Shown: positions 55,961-64,000 of the stretch, piece after piece
Position numbering within the stretch: the first letter of the stretch is position 1
How the letters are laid out: every line of letters begins with the position of its first letter
Source: Limnochorda sp. LNt
GTDB lineage: Bacteria > Bacillota > Limnochordia > Limnochordales > Geochordaceae
Length of the DNA: 64,000 bases
Assembly: GCF_035593265.1 (NCBI RefSeq)
Contig: NZ_CP141614.1
Span: forward strand, 1,240,001 to 1,304,000
Reading direction: 5' to 3'
The notes under the pieces: generated by a model
The model's input: only the letters and a program-made list of their open reading frames with translations
What the model was told of the DNA's origin: nothing
Database searches by the model: none
Program-made: the position numbers and the translations under genes

Positions 55961-56239
55961 GTGGGGGCCTCGAGGGAATGGTTGCGCAAGGAACAGCGGA
56001 TCCTGGCCCTGCTCCACGGCCCTGAGCCAGACTATGACCAAGCAGCTCGCCTTCTCGACGAGATGGCTGCTGCTCCGGGAGCTGGGAAGGTCTGCAACAT
56101 GGCCGCTTTGTACAGCGAGCTCGCGGACGCTTACTCGGGGGCCGGCCGGCTGGAGGAAGCCATCGTTGACCAGGGGCCTGGAGCTGGCGCAGAGGTCGCG
56201 CCAGTGTTTACCAGTAAGAAGTTGGTAGTTGTTTGCTGA
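55961..56239 (+). pseudogene. TPR-like protein, N-terminal part only
   Basis: GTG 55961 (GGGAGGGAGG upstream) gives SREWLRKEQRILALLHGPEP, then LLDEMAAAPGAGKVCNMAAL and YSELADAYSGAGRLEEAIVD, helical hairpins like a tetratricopeptide protein. After ~70 codons the frame enters the end of an IS4-type remnant and stops at 56239. Probably cut by that insertion. Confidence 0.5.
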
Positions 56240-56600
56240 GGTGGGGGTCAGAAGGACAAAACGAGCCGGGCACCTCCCCCCGGCCCGGGGCCACCCGGCT
56301 GGCTTCCGTAACAGACGGCTTGCCCGGTCGGCTTCCCCCACCCGCCGGCGGGAGGGTCAGCTGGTGTCCGGGACCAGATACAGCCCCAGCGGTCCCTCCC
56401 CGACCAACAGCTCCGCCCGCAGCCGCTCGGCCACGCCCCGGTCGGTCTGCTCCCAGGGACGGCGGCGGCGGATGCGGCGGGCCAAGAACAGCTGAAAGAG
56501 GTTGTAGCCCGCCGCCAACAACGCCCACAGCACCTGCATGCCGGTCGGGTGGTGGAGGAAGCCGTGGTCCAGGTGCCACTTGTAAGAAGGGCGTCGCGAT
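56213..56600 (-). mobile_element. 3' remnant of an IS4-type element
   Basis: The minus strand encodes YKWHLDHGFLHHPTGMQVLW and NLFQLFLARRIRRRR, matching the C-terminal ~75 residues of the intact transposase at 59732-61045. The ~140 nt after its stop also resemble the intact element's tail, up to a CTGGTA end near 56213. The rest is missing. Confidence 0.78.
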
Positions 56601-56754
56601 GGCAGCGGGACGGATTTCAATTCCTTTTCAAAACCTGCCTCCTCAGCGCGGGCACCCTTTTCTTCGCAGACAAATCGCTTGTTAACAGGTCGAGATCACC
56701 CACCTATTCCCCGACTACCCGCCCCTGGCCATCGGCCTTCCGGCACCAGGGCGG

Positions 56755-56961
56755 TCAAGGCTCTCTTCGGAATGCGCCGAGCCGCGCCAGTTTCACATAA
56801 GGCAGCTCATCGCGCTCCACGAGACTGTAGAGCTTGCTTCGGCTGATGCCCAGGAACGCCGCAGCCTGTCGGACGTTCAGCAGGCCGTCAGCGACGAGGT
56901 CCTCTGTCGAAAGCTGGAAAGCGCATCCCCTCGGCGACGTCGAGGACGGGCAGCCCTGCAA
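56755..56961 (-). pseudogene. excisionase-type helix-turn-helix fragment
   Basis: Contains LLNVRQAAAFLGISRSKLYS and LVERDELPYVKLARLG, a clear MerR-like 'excisionase family' DNA-binding domain. The start is unclear and the C-terminus is short (the frame ends in unrelated residues). Usually linked to a PIN toxin or a mobile element; none is directly adjacent. Confidence 0.45.
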
Positions 56962-57043
56962 GCCAGGGCGTGAACAAAGAGTCTTGGCGGGTCGTCATGA
57001 GGGGGCGAAGCATCGCCGGCGCGCCATGACCGGAGCTCCGAGG

Positions 57044-57049
57044 TATACT
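57044..57049 (+). promoter_or_regulatory. -10 element of the DUF4258-DUF2283 operon
   Basis: TATACT (57044-57049), 17 nt before the GTG at 57066. The transcript leader would be ~10 nt, as for the Uma2 copies. Confidence 0.45.
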
Positions 57050-57065
57050 GGGGTCGGACGAAGGA

Positions 57066-57329
57066 GTGAGGCCGACGCCAGACCTGCTCTTTACCAAACA
57101 TGCTTTGGACGTAATGGCCGAGCGGAGAATCGGCGAGGAACTGATTGCCGAAACGGTCACTTCACCCGACCGCGTAGAGCGCCGGCCGGATGGAACCACG
57201 CACTACATCCGTGCGTTCCGTCAGTGCGGCAGTCGATTTCTTCGTGTGGTAACTGTGGAGGGCGAGCGGCACCTGAAGGTTGTGACCGTGTTTTTTGATA
57301 GGAGGCTGCGGAGACGCCATGCGAATTAA
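57066..57329 (+). CDS. DUF4258-type putative toxin
   Basis: 87 aa: LLFTKHALDVMAERRIGEEL, TVTSPDRVERRPDGTTHYIR, then FLRVVTVEGERHLKVVTVFF. This matches the small BrnT/RelE-like DUF4258 proteins, which often pair with DUF2283 proteins. GTG 57066 is preceded by GAAGGA at very short spacing. Overlaps the next gene. Confidence 0.8.
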   Translation: MRPTPDLLFTKHALDVMAERRIGEELIAETVTSPDRVERRPDGTTHYIRAFRQCGSRFLRVVTVEGERHLKVVTVFFDRRLRRRHAN

Positions 57330-57519
57330 ACTGGATCGTCAGGCCGATGCCCTGTACGTTCGCCTAACCGACGCGGATATTGTTGAGTCAGAGGAGGTCG
57401 CGCCGGGCGTCATAATAGACTATGACCAAAACGGTGTAGTCGTAGGCGTCGAGATACTCCAACTCGGCTCCCGCCACGGTCAGGAGGCAGTGGCCTCCAT
57501 TCAGTTGGATACCGACTGA
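57319..57519 (+). CDS. DUF2283-family protein, putative antitoxin
   Basis: 66 aa from ATG 57319: RIKLDRQADALYVRLTDADI, then EEVAPGVIIDYDQNGVVVGV and EILQLGSRH. Canonical DUF2283. The overlap with the DUF4258 gene supports a toxin-antitoxin operon. Confidence 0.87.
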   Translation: MRIKLDRQADALYVRLTDADIVESEEVAPGVIIDYDQNGVVVGVEILQLGSRHGQEAVASIQLDTD

Positions 57520-57547
57520 GGTCAGCCTGGTGTAGACTGGGTAGCGC

Positions 57548-57685
57548 CGTGAGTTCCTGCGCTTCCTGCGACGCCTGGGCCAGACCCACCCTGACGGCGA
57601 GATTCATCTGAGCCCCGACAACTACGCCACCCACACGCACCAGGCGGTGAAGTCAGAGATTGCGCCGGTAGTTCAAGAGCCCTAA
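57548..57685 (+). pseudogene. IS630-type transposase fragment
   Basis: EFLRFLRRLGQTHPDGEIHL, then SPDNYATHTHQAVKSEI: the segment around the second catalytic Asp (usually LDNYATH) of IS630-type transposases. Only ~45 codons remain. Confidence 0.65.
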
Positions 57686-57848
57686 TCAAATCCGCACCCT
57701 GAGCCCACCCGCATCATGGCGGGCTTCGCCAGCTCCTTCCCATTTTCGCTGGAAGCCGGCGGGCCAGCAGGAGGCCGCCCGGGAAAGGAAAACACCCCCA
57801 GCAGGCGAAGGGCAACAACCGGCAAACCGCCACGCCCGCGGGGGGTGC

Positions 57849-57913
57849 TGGAGCCGATGGGAGCGACCCCCTCCCACCGGCGGTTAAAGCAGTTCGTCAG
57901 GTACGCCGGCTAG
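57849..57913 (+). mobile_element. 5' remnant of an IS4-type element
   Basis: 57849-57911 matches 59719-59781, the start of the intact IS4-type transposase (MGATPSHRRLKQFVRYAG against MGATPFHRRLKQFVRYAG), then ends. It lies just before the IS1634-type element. Confidence 0.75.
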
Positions 57914-57930
57914 CGGGCGGACCCGCATAG

Positions 57931-59681
57931 CGGTGGGCATTCAAACCGGTTGAACGCGTGCCAATGTAGCCAAGAGTATGGCCCTAAGGTATTGCCTTGA
58001 CAGTTGTCATGTGCTACCATTGAGCCATGAGGTGCGTATCCAGTGCCATGCACATCGAGACCATCCGCCGCCGGCAGGGCGACAAGGTCTACACCTACCA
58101 CCTGCTGCGCCAGACCTACCGGGAAGGCGGCAAGGTGAAGCACCGGACCCTGGCCAACCTCTCCCACCTGCCGGAAGCCGTCCTGGAGCTGGTCCGGCGA
58201 GCCCTGCGGGGCGAGCCGGTGGCGCCGGTGCCGCAGACGGTGAAGATCCGCCAGTCCCGCCAGCACGGGGCCGTCGCCGCCGTCGTGGGCATGATCCGCC
58301 AGCTGGGCCTCGACCAGGTGCTCTACTCCCGCTCGGCCGACTGGGTGCGCGTGGCCCTGGCCGTCGTCGTCATGCGCATCCTGCGGCCCTCCTCCAAGCT
58401 GGGCGGGACCCTGTGGTGGACGACCACCACGTTGCCGCAGCTTCTGCGGTTGCCCCACAACGGCGAGGACGTCAACGACGTCTACCGGGCCATGGACGAG
58501 CTGCTGGCCCGTCAGGCCGCTATCGAGGCGAAGCTGGCGCGCCGGCACCTGACGGCCAACGCCCTCGTCTTGTACGACCTGACGAGCGTCTATCTGGAGG
58601 GCAAGACCTGCCCGTTGGCCCGCTTCGGGTACAACCGGGACAAGAAGCGGGGCAAGAAGCAGTTCTGCGTGGGGCTGCTCACCAACGACGAGGGGTGTCC
58701 CGTGGCCGTGGAGGTGTTCCCCGGCGACGTGGGGGATCCCGAGACGCTGCGGGCCCAGATCGCCCGGGTCCGGGCTCGGTTCGGCATCGAGTACGTCGTG
58801 TTCGTCGGCGACCGGGGCATGATCGTCAAGGCCCGATTGAGCGACTTGGAGGCGGTGGGCTTCGGGTGGATCACGGCCCTGCGGGCGCCGGAGATCCAGA
58901 AGCTGCGGGATGAAGGGTTCTTTCAGCCGGGCCTGTTCGACCGGCGGGACCTGGCGGAGATCGCCGACCCCGAGCGGCCCGGGAGCGGCTGGTGGTCTGC
59001 TACAATCCGCTGGTGGCCGAGGAGCGCCGGCAAAGCGCGAGGCGCTGCTTTCGGCCACGGAGCGGGAGCTGGCCAAAATCGAAGCCCGGGTGCGCCGTCG
59101 CCGCCGCAAGCCCCTGACGGCCGACGAAATCGGGGTGGCCGTGGGCAAGGTCCTGGGCCGCTGGAAGGTGGGCAAGCACTTCCAGCTGGAGATCCGCGAC
59201 GGCCACTTCGCCTTCCGGCGCAAGGAGGCCTCCATCGCCCGGGAGGCGGAGCTGGACGGGTTTTACGTGCTGCGCACCAACGTGCCGGCCGACCGGATGG
59301 AGCCGGCCAAGGTGCAGGCCACGTACAAATCGTTGCGGGCCCTGGAGCAAAACTTCCGCACGATGAAAAGCGCCCTGGACCTGCGTCCGGTCTACCACCG
59401 GCTGGAGGACCGGGTGCGGGCCCACGCCTTTTTGTGCATGCTGGCGTTGTATGTGCGCTGGCACATGGAGCGGGCGCTTGAGCCCCTGCTGGCGGAGGAC
59501 CCCCGGCGGTCCTTCGAGGGGCTGATGATGCAGCTGGAGACGCTGCAGCGCCACACGGTCGAGGTGGCCGGTCAGGAAATCCAGATGCTCGGCGAGCCTG
59601 AGCCGCTGCACCAGCGGCTCTTCCAGTTGCTGGGGGTTCCCCTGGCGTAGCCAGAAGCCTGAACGCTTGAATCCCACTCCG
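57931..59681 (+). mobile_element. IS1634-family insertion sequence
   Basis: About 1.75 kb. Imperfect terminal inverted repeats: CGGTGGGCATTCAAAC at 57931 and CGGAGTGGGATTCAAGC on the other strand ending at 59681. It holds one transposase gene. No clear target duplication. Confidence 0.72.
58027..59650 (+). pseudogene. IS1634-family transposase, frameshifted
   Basis: Frame 1: HIETIRRRQGDKVYTYHLLR, NALVLYDLTSVYLEGKTCPL (first Asp), RGKKQFCVGLLTNDEGCPVA and YVVFVGDRGMIVKARL (second Asp). Between ~58980 and 59030 the homology passes through a second frame (RLVVCYNPLVAEERRQ) into a third (REALLSATERELAKIEARVR), which continues to the C-terminus with RALEQNFRTMKSALDLRPVY (Glu region) and stops at 59650. 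Two close, compensating shifts around ~50 nt. ATG 58048 is an alternative start. Confidence 0.83.
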
Positions 59682-59731
59682 TTGGCGTCATTGCCGTGAT
59701 TTGAGGGATATCGGGGTTGCTGAAGCCGATG

Positions 59732-61045
59732 GGAGCGACCCCCTTCCACCGGCGGTTAAAGCAGTTCGTCAGGTACGCCGGGTCCACCTGCCGGCTGGGG
59801 TATTGGCTGAGCCAGGTCCGAGACCTCCGGCGGCGGGTCAGCATCCCGGCCCGCACCCTGGCCTGCGTGGGGGTCTTGGGGTTTGCCTTCCGGGTCGCCT
59901 CGCTGATGGAGCTGGCCAGCTGGGTGGAGGCCGGCGCCTTTCGGAAGTTCTTCCGCGGTCAGCGGGGGCCGCTTCGGGACTGCTTTCGGGACTGGTGCAA
60001 GCGGGTCGAGCTGCCCAGCCTGTGGGCCATGAACGACGCCATCCTGGCCAAGGCCCGGCGGGACAAGGTCTTTCGGGCCGGCACCGTGCACGGCTGGCAT
60101 GTGGTGGCCATCGACGGCACGGAGGTGCTGCGCACCTCGGCGCGGGGCTGCCCGGCCTGTCAGGTCTACCACCACAACGACGGGCGCATCGAGTACGCCC
60201 ACCGGATGGTGCTGGCGCAGACGGTGGTCCGACCGGAGGCGCAGGACGAGCCGAAGCACCGCCGGAGGTCCTCGGGGCCGCCGCCGGTGGTGTGGGGGAT
60301 GGAGGCCCAGCGGCCCGGGGAAGACGAGGTGGGGGCCGCGCGTCGGCTACTGCGGCGGCTTGTCCAGCGCCACGGCCACTTCTGCGACGTGCTCACGGTG
60401 GATGGCGCGTATGCGGAGGCGCCATTCCTGAATGAGGGCCGGGCGCTGGGTCTGCAGGCGGTGGTGCGGCTCAAGGACGAGCGCTACCACGTGGTGCAGG
60501 ATGCCGCGGGGCTGCGCAGAGGCGAGCCGCCCCAAGAGACCTTTGCCACCCGCATCGGGTCCAAACAGGTCGTCGTGCGGCTGTGGGACACGCCCGACCT
60601 GACCAGCTGGGAGGGCCTCTCCCGTCCCGGGCGAGTCGTGTACGCCGAAGAGACGCTGACGTGGACCCAGTGGAAGGAAGGCAAGCCCAAGCCCCAACAG
60701 GCGTATCGGATCCTGCAGGTGCTGACGACGCTGGAGCCGGCGCAGGCTTCGGCTCGGGTCATCTGGGCTATAGCCCGCGCCCGATGGGGGGTCGAGCATG
60801 AAGGCGTGCGGGAGCTGAAGACCCACTGGCACCTGGATCACGGCTTCCTCCACCACCCGACCGGCATGCAGGCCATCTGGGCGTTGTTGGTGACGGGGTT
60901 TAACCTGTTTCAGCTCTTTTTGGCACGGCGGGTACGCTCCCGCCGGGACGTGGAGGCGACGGATAGCGGACTGGCCCAGCGTCTGCAACGCGCGCTGCGG
61001 GAGGTCACGGAGCCGCTGGGCCCGTACCTTTGGGACACCAGCTGA
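59732..61045 (+). CDS. IS4-type DDE transposase, intact
   Basis: 437 aa from ATG 59732. DDE residues: VVAIDGTEVLRTSARGC (first Asp), DVLTVDGAYAEAPFL (second Asp) and RARWGVEHEGVRELKTHWHL (Glu). The C-terminal HHPTGMQAIWALLVTGFNLF is shared with the remnant at 56213-56600. The N-terminus MGATPFHRRLKQF is shared with 57849-57913. The only full-length transposase in the window, so probably the source of the two remnants. The element runs roughly 59.70-61.19 kb. Confidence 0.88.
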   Translation, partial: GATPFHRRLKQFVRYAGSTCRLGYWLSQVRDLRRRVSIPARTLACVGVLGFAFRVASLMELASWVEAGAFRKFFRGQRGPLRDCFRDWCKRVELPSLWAMNDAILAKARRDKVFRAGTVHGWHVVAIDGTEVLRTSARGCPACQVYHHNDGRIEYAHRMVLAQTVVRPEAQDEPKHRRRSSGPPPVVWGMEAQRPGEDEVGAARRLLRRLVQRHGHFCDVLTVDGAYAEAPFLNEGRALGLQAVVRLKDERYHVVQDAAGLRRGEPPQETFATRIGSKQVVVRLWDTPDLTSWEGLSRPGRVVYAEETLTWTQWKEGKPKPQQAYRILQVLTTLEPAQASARVIWAIARARWGVEHEGVRELKTHWHLDHGFLHHPTGMQAIWALLVTGFNLFQLFLARRVRSRRDVEATDSGLAQRLQRALREVTEPLGPYLWDTS

Positions 61046-61120
61046 TCGGTGAGGCCGTCGGGTGGGGGAAGCCGGCCAGCCAAGCCGCGAACTGGACCAA
61101 GTTCCCAGCCGGTTCCTTCG

Positions 61121-61149
61121 CCGGGCAGGAGAAGTCTGCCCGGCTTTTT
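61121..61149 (+). terminator. intrinsic terminator of the IS4-type element
   Basis: CCGGGCAG (61121-61128), loop, CTGCCCGG (61136-61143), then CTTTTTG. A good hairpin plus T-tract, 75 nt after the transposase stop. Confidence 0.8.
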
Positions 61150-61195
61150 GCTTCCCTCCGTATCCCCCTGAGGAGTTATCTTCCATATCCTACCT

Positions 61196-61467
61196 GGTAG
61201 ATAATGGCGCGATCTCTGGTCGGCCCCCAGATCCTTGTACGACGTGCCTTGGCGCAGCATATGATGGAGGATCACGATGAGGCTGTGGGCCACGGCCACC
61301 CCGGCCCATTTGGCCCCGCGACGCGCGGCGATGCGGTGATACTGGGCCGAGAGATAGCTCGTCCGGGTACGCGCGGCCGCGCGGGCAGCCTCCACCAAGC
61401 CTTCCCGCAGCCGCCCTTCTCCCTCCTGGCGACGGGCGCGGCGGCCTGCTCCTCGAAACTCTAGCAT
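61196..61467 (-). pseudogene. C-terminal remnant of an IS110-family transposase
   Basis: Minus strand: REGLVEAARAAARTRTSYLS, then QYHRIAARRGAKWAGVAVAH and HHMLRQGTSYKDLGAD, the usual C-terminus of IS110 transposases. Cut at ~61196 by the right end of the IS4-type element. Not the same subgroup as the 43-kb copy. Confidence 0.75.
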
Positions 61468-61659
61468 GCGTGCTTCCCCATGGGAGCGACACTTCGTGGT
61501 GCTTCAGGCCGCCGGGGCGCAGTCTTATGGTCGGGCTCGCAGCACCAAGTGGAGTCGGCCTCGCGTCGGCCCGTCGCCGCACCACCGCTTCGCCCACCAG
61601 GCGCCATTTTCATGCTTCGTGGCGCCGGGATTACCCGGCATGACGGTCTTATGGGGATT

Positions 61660-61830
61660 TTACTGTGGCCACGGACACAATGCTCGGGTCGTCAGGGGAA
61701 CGCTGTCGCTGTCGCCACTGCCCGATGCGGCTCCTGACTGCGAGGAGAGCAGCACGGACATGACGACGACGACCGCACCGGCAAGCCACATCCGTTTGAC
61801 CCGAGGCCAGCGCCAAACGAATCCCGCCAT
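61660..61830 (-). CDS. 56-aa putative secreted or anchored peptide
   Basis: ATG 61830, GGGAGGATATCGGGGAAC upstream. A basic N-terminus (FVWRWPRVKRM) is followed by LAGAVVVVMSVLLSSQSGAA and a polar tail. It looks like a signal peptide with a short mature part, or the N-terminus of a truncated envelope protein. The phased direct repeats at 61907-61950 lie ~80 nt upstream and suggest regulation by an OmpR-type protein. Confidence 0.45.
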   Translation of the reverse strand: MAGFVWRWPRVKRMWLAGAVVVVMSVLLSSQSGAASGSGDSDSVPLTTRALCPWPQ

Positions 61831-61906
61831 GTTCCCCGATATCCTCCCCCTGTTGGGCGTCCACGCCGCCCCACCGGGCTCGGGGCGAAGAGTAAATACC
61901 AACGAT

Positions 61907-61950
61907 AACTGAAAGCAAACTGAAAGCATTCTGAGAAGAGACTGAGAGCC
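61907..61950 (-). promoter_or_regulatory. four 11-bp-phased direct repeats, OmpR/PhoB-type operator candidate
   Basis: Four consecutive 11-bp units on the plus strand: AACTGAAAGCA, AACTGAAAGCA, TTCTGAGAAGA, GACTGAGAGCC. The shared core is CTGA(A/G)A at exact 11-bp spacing, one helical turn, as for tandem OmpR-family response regulators. Upstream of the minus-strand gene at 61830. Confidence 0.6.
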
Positions 61951-62160
61951 CTCGTGAGAGCCGTCCAAAGGTGATCGGCGCGCCGGCGCAAGGGGTGGTC
62001 GCCGATACATCCGAAGGGGGCCAGGTCATCGGTGATGCGATGCGCGAGACGGGTCGCCTCGAGGCGCCCGCCGCCGTCGAGGCACCGTCATGCCGCGGCA
62101 CGGTACACGGCCGCCCGGGGGAGATGGCCTCGCGGCCTGCAGCGAGGCTCGTCGGGCCGG

Positions 62161-62436
62161 CTACCTGGACGCCTGGCGAAGCTCGTCTCGCATCCGACGG
62201 AACTCGTCCTCGGAGATCTCCCCGCGTGCGAACCGCTCCTCCAGGATGGCGAGGGCCCGGGCCCGCTCGGTCGAGCCGGTGCCTCCGGCGACGAGGGTCC
62301 TGACCAGCCACACGATGCCGGCGATGGCCAGGCCCCAGAAGAGGAGCATCGTCACCCACCCGATCCACCAATTGCCGCCCATCCAACTGGCGCCCCACAT
62401 GCCGGGGCCACATCCCCACCACATGGCACGACCCAC
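62161..62436 (-). CDS. SHOCT-domain small membrane protein
   Basis: 91 aa. A Trp/Gly/Met-rich N-terminus (WWGCGPGMWGASWMGGNWW) and one membrane span (VTMLLFWGLAIAGIVWLVRT) are followed by the SHOCT motif ALAILEERFARGEISEDEFR. ATG 62424 may be the better start (GAGGGTGGG upstream) than GTG 62436. SHOCT proteins of this build often occur beside metal-resistance or two-component genes. Confidence 0.85.
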   Translation of the reverse strand: MGRAMWWGCGPGMWGASWMGGNWWIGWVTMLLFWGLAIAGIVWLVRTLVAGGTGSTERARALAILEERFARGEISEDEFRRMRDELRQASR

Positions 62437-62552
62437 CCTCTCTCGGGGCGGCGGGTCCCCAACGGGTCACGAGACGGGATCCCGTCGCCGCAGGCATTAT
62501 CGAACCGGAAGCTTAGAGGAGCCTGAAAGAGGGGGGAAGAGAAGGGAAGGGC

Positions 62553-63038
62553 TCAGCCTCGTATCCATATCACTCGAGGCAGCCGCAGCCGGAGGCCTCT
62601 CGGGCGCCGTACCCGCAACGAGGGGCAGTCTCCGATGCTGGCTCCCAGCATGGCGCCCATGCCGCCGTTCATGAGATACGCCAGGAGCGTGCGGAGATGG
62701 TCACCCGTCGCGTGAGGTGGGGCATGGGGCGCCGAAAGTTCCGCCATGGCAGGCAGCCCGCCAGGCCCCGGGACGGCATGCATGGCCACGTAGGCGACGA
62801 GACCTCCGGCAAGGCCCCCCAGGGTGGCGCAGCCCATCGCCGACTTGGATGACGGACGGTCCCTTGGGGAATCACGGCGTGCCGCCTGCGCCAGCCCGGT
62901 CGCCAGCGCGGCGAGCGCGAAGGGCCACATCCCTCCGGCCGGCGCGAGGGCTTCGACGAGACCTCCGGCGGCGCTTCCGACCAAACCCGCGACGGCTACC
63001 CGATGGCCGCAATCTCGACGTGGCTCGTGCCCTCGCAC
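62553..63038 (-). CDS. putative glycine-rich membrane protein, unknown
   Basis: Up to 161 aa; start not certain. Hydrophobic Gly/Ala-rich segments (VAVAGLVGSAAGGLVEALAP, WPFALAALATGLAQAA, TLGGLAGGLVAYVAMHAV) and a final LLAYLMNGGMGAMLGASIGD suggest three or four short spans. A His/Pro-rich loop (PHAPPHATGDHL) lies before the last one. No family recognised. Confidence 0.45.
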   Translation of the reverse strand: MRGHEPRRDCGHRVAVAGLVGSAAGGLVEALAPAGGMWPFALAALATGLAQAARRDSPRDRPSSKSAMGCATLGGLAGGLVAYVAMHAVPGPGGLPAMAELSAPHAPPHATGDHLRTLLAYLMNGGMGAMLGASIGDCPSLRVRRPRGLRLRLPRVIWIRG

Positions 63039-63103
63039 GCCGCATGCACCTCGCTGCCCTCAACTCTACGCCCGGCCGGCGGCGCTTAGGCCCGACCGGC
63101 TCC

Positions 63104-64000
63104 TCACGGTCCCAGCATGCGGGCCACCAAGCCCAGCAACGCCCCGCCTGCGATGAGCCAGGCCGAGTTGAGGCCGAGGCGCGTCAGCGCCAGCAAAGAT
63201 GCCACGGCGACGAGCACGGTGACGGGATCGACCAGCGCTGCCCCCGCCAGCTGCAGCGTCACCCCGGCCATGAGGGCCAGCGAGACCGCGTTGACCCCGT
63301 CGAGGATGGCCCCCGTCCACCACGACCGCCGCAGCCACGTCCCCAGCGGGTGCACCGCCGCCACCAAGAGGAACGACGGCAGGAAGATGCCGACCGTCGC
63401 GACCGCCGCGCCCGCCACTCCGCCCAGGACGTAGCCGACGAAGGTGGCCGTGGTGAAGACGGGGCCCGGCGTGGCCTGGCCCACCGCGATGGCGTCCAGG
63501 AGCTGCCGGTCGGTGAGCCATCCCAGCCGCTCCACCAGGTCCCGGCGCAGCAGCGCCAGGAGCACGTAGCCGCTGCCGTAGAGGACGGCCCCCACCTTCA
63601 GGAAGACGCCGAAGAGCCCGCTCAGGGCGAACGGGGCGGTCGGCACGCCGGCCACCGCTGTGCCGGCTGTGGCCACGCCCCCGGCGGCTGCAGCCGCTGC
63701 GCCCTGTGCTCCGGCCCCGGCCAGCCCCGCCGCGACGGTCGCCCATCCGAGGCCGTGCAACGAGGCCGGGCGGGTGCGTACGGGGCGCTGCCGCAGCCCC
63801 CTCACCAGGGCGAAGGCGAGCCCGCCTCCGAACAACAGCGCCAGCTCGTGGACGCCGAGCAGGTACAACGCCAGAGCCCCAGCTGCCCAAGCGGCGGCCA
63901 GCGGCTGAGCGAGAGCGGTGCGGGCGAGGCCCACCAGTGCCTGCGCGACCACGGCGATGATGACGGGCTTGATGCCGTACAGCATCCAGTCGACCTGGGG
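63104..64000 (-). CDS. chrA: chromate transporter ChrA, 5' end outside window
   Basis: Chromate/sulfate antiporter-type protein (CHR family). The frame is open to the window edge (PQVDW before MLYGIKPVIIAVVAQALVGL), so the N-terminal CHR domain is largely outside. Visible: KVGAVLYGSGYVLLALLRRD, TDRQLLDAIAVGQATPGPVF and TTATFVGYVLGGVAGA, the signature of the second CHR domain. Convergent or same-direction neighbours give no more context. Stop at 63104. Confidence 0.9.
   Translation of the reverse strand, partial: PQVDWMLYGIKPVIIAVVAQALVGLARTALAQPLAAAWAAGALALYLLGVHELALLFGGGLAFALVRGLRQRPVRTRPASLHGLGWATVAAGLAGAGAQGAAAAAAGGVATAGTAVAGVPTAPFALSGLFGVFLKVGAVLYGSGYVLLALLRRDLVERLGWLTDRQLLDAIAVGQATPGPVFTTATFVGYVLGGVAGAAVATVGIFLPSFLLVAAVHPLGTWLRRSWWTGAILDGVNAVSLALMAGVTLQLAGAALVDPVTVLVAVASLLALTRLGLNSAWLIAGGALLGLVARMLGP

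Overview
The window is high-GC chromosomal DNA from a spore-forming member of the Bacillota. Stage II sporulation protein P and YunB sit beside standard Gram-positive housekeeping genes (pheST, zapA, cvpA, polX, mutS2, a class A PBP). The GC content, GTG/TTG starts and gene content suggest a Limnochordia- or Symbiobacterium-like lineage; this placement is inference, and the complete 16S gene at 13.6-15.1 kb would settle it.

Layout. (1) 1-13.2 kb: a dense, ordinary block: pheS (5' end outside the window), pheT, zapA, a cvpA-family gene, polX, spoIIP and mutS2 on the plus strand, a convergent PBP1, then yunB. (2) 13.2-18.9 kb: one complete rRNA operon (16S, tRNA-Ile GAU, tRNA-Ala UGC, 23S, 5S) with a near-consensus promoter, long processing stems around 16S and 23S, and a hairpin after 5S. 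(3) 19-35 kb: accessory DNA with a VapBC-type pair, copies of a Uma2-type gene, a copC-copD copper operon, a cadC-like/P-type ATPase metal operon, a merR-led operon (MerT-like, TlpA-like, CopZ-like), and many decayed gene pieces (PAP2 phosphatase, ArsC, RelBE-type pair, Dph6-type ATP pyrophosphatase, FGGY kinase, ISL3 transposase, DNA methylase). (4) 35-53.9 kb: a nitrogen-oxide respiration and nitrosative-stress island: NirK, a quinol-type NO reductase whose frame runs on into an SDR dehydrogenase, an NsrR-like Rrf2 regulator, two Crp/Fnr regulators, two hemerythrin-domain proteins, a small ScdA_N-like protein, NDH-2, a MIP18-family protein, a CopD-TusA fusion and polytopic membrane proteins. 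One membrane-protein gene is cut by an IS1182-type element that itself carries an IS110-type element at its left end. (5) 53.9-61.5 kb: a repeat-rich graveyard: a 5S fragment with its downstream hairpin, another Uma2 copy, two toxin-antitoxin loci, and IS1634, IS4-like, IS630 and IS110 elements or remnants. (6) 61.6-64 kb: a small secreted protein preceded by 11-bp-phased direct repeats, a SHOCT-domain protein, a membrane protein, and a chromate transporter running off the window.

How the genes work together. NirK would reduce nitrite to NO outside the membrane, and the quinol NO reductase would remove NO using quinol that NDH-2 and others reduce. The hemerythrin and ScdA_N-like proteins resemble the two halves of the RIC iron-centre repair protein, here as separate genes. 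The Rrf2 and Crp/Fnr proteins are the likely NO and redox sensors. The metal operons (CopC/CopD, P1B-ATPase with CadC, MerR/MerT/CopZ, ChrA) point to a metal-rich habitat. I saw no CRISPR array and no intact phage.
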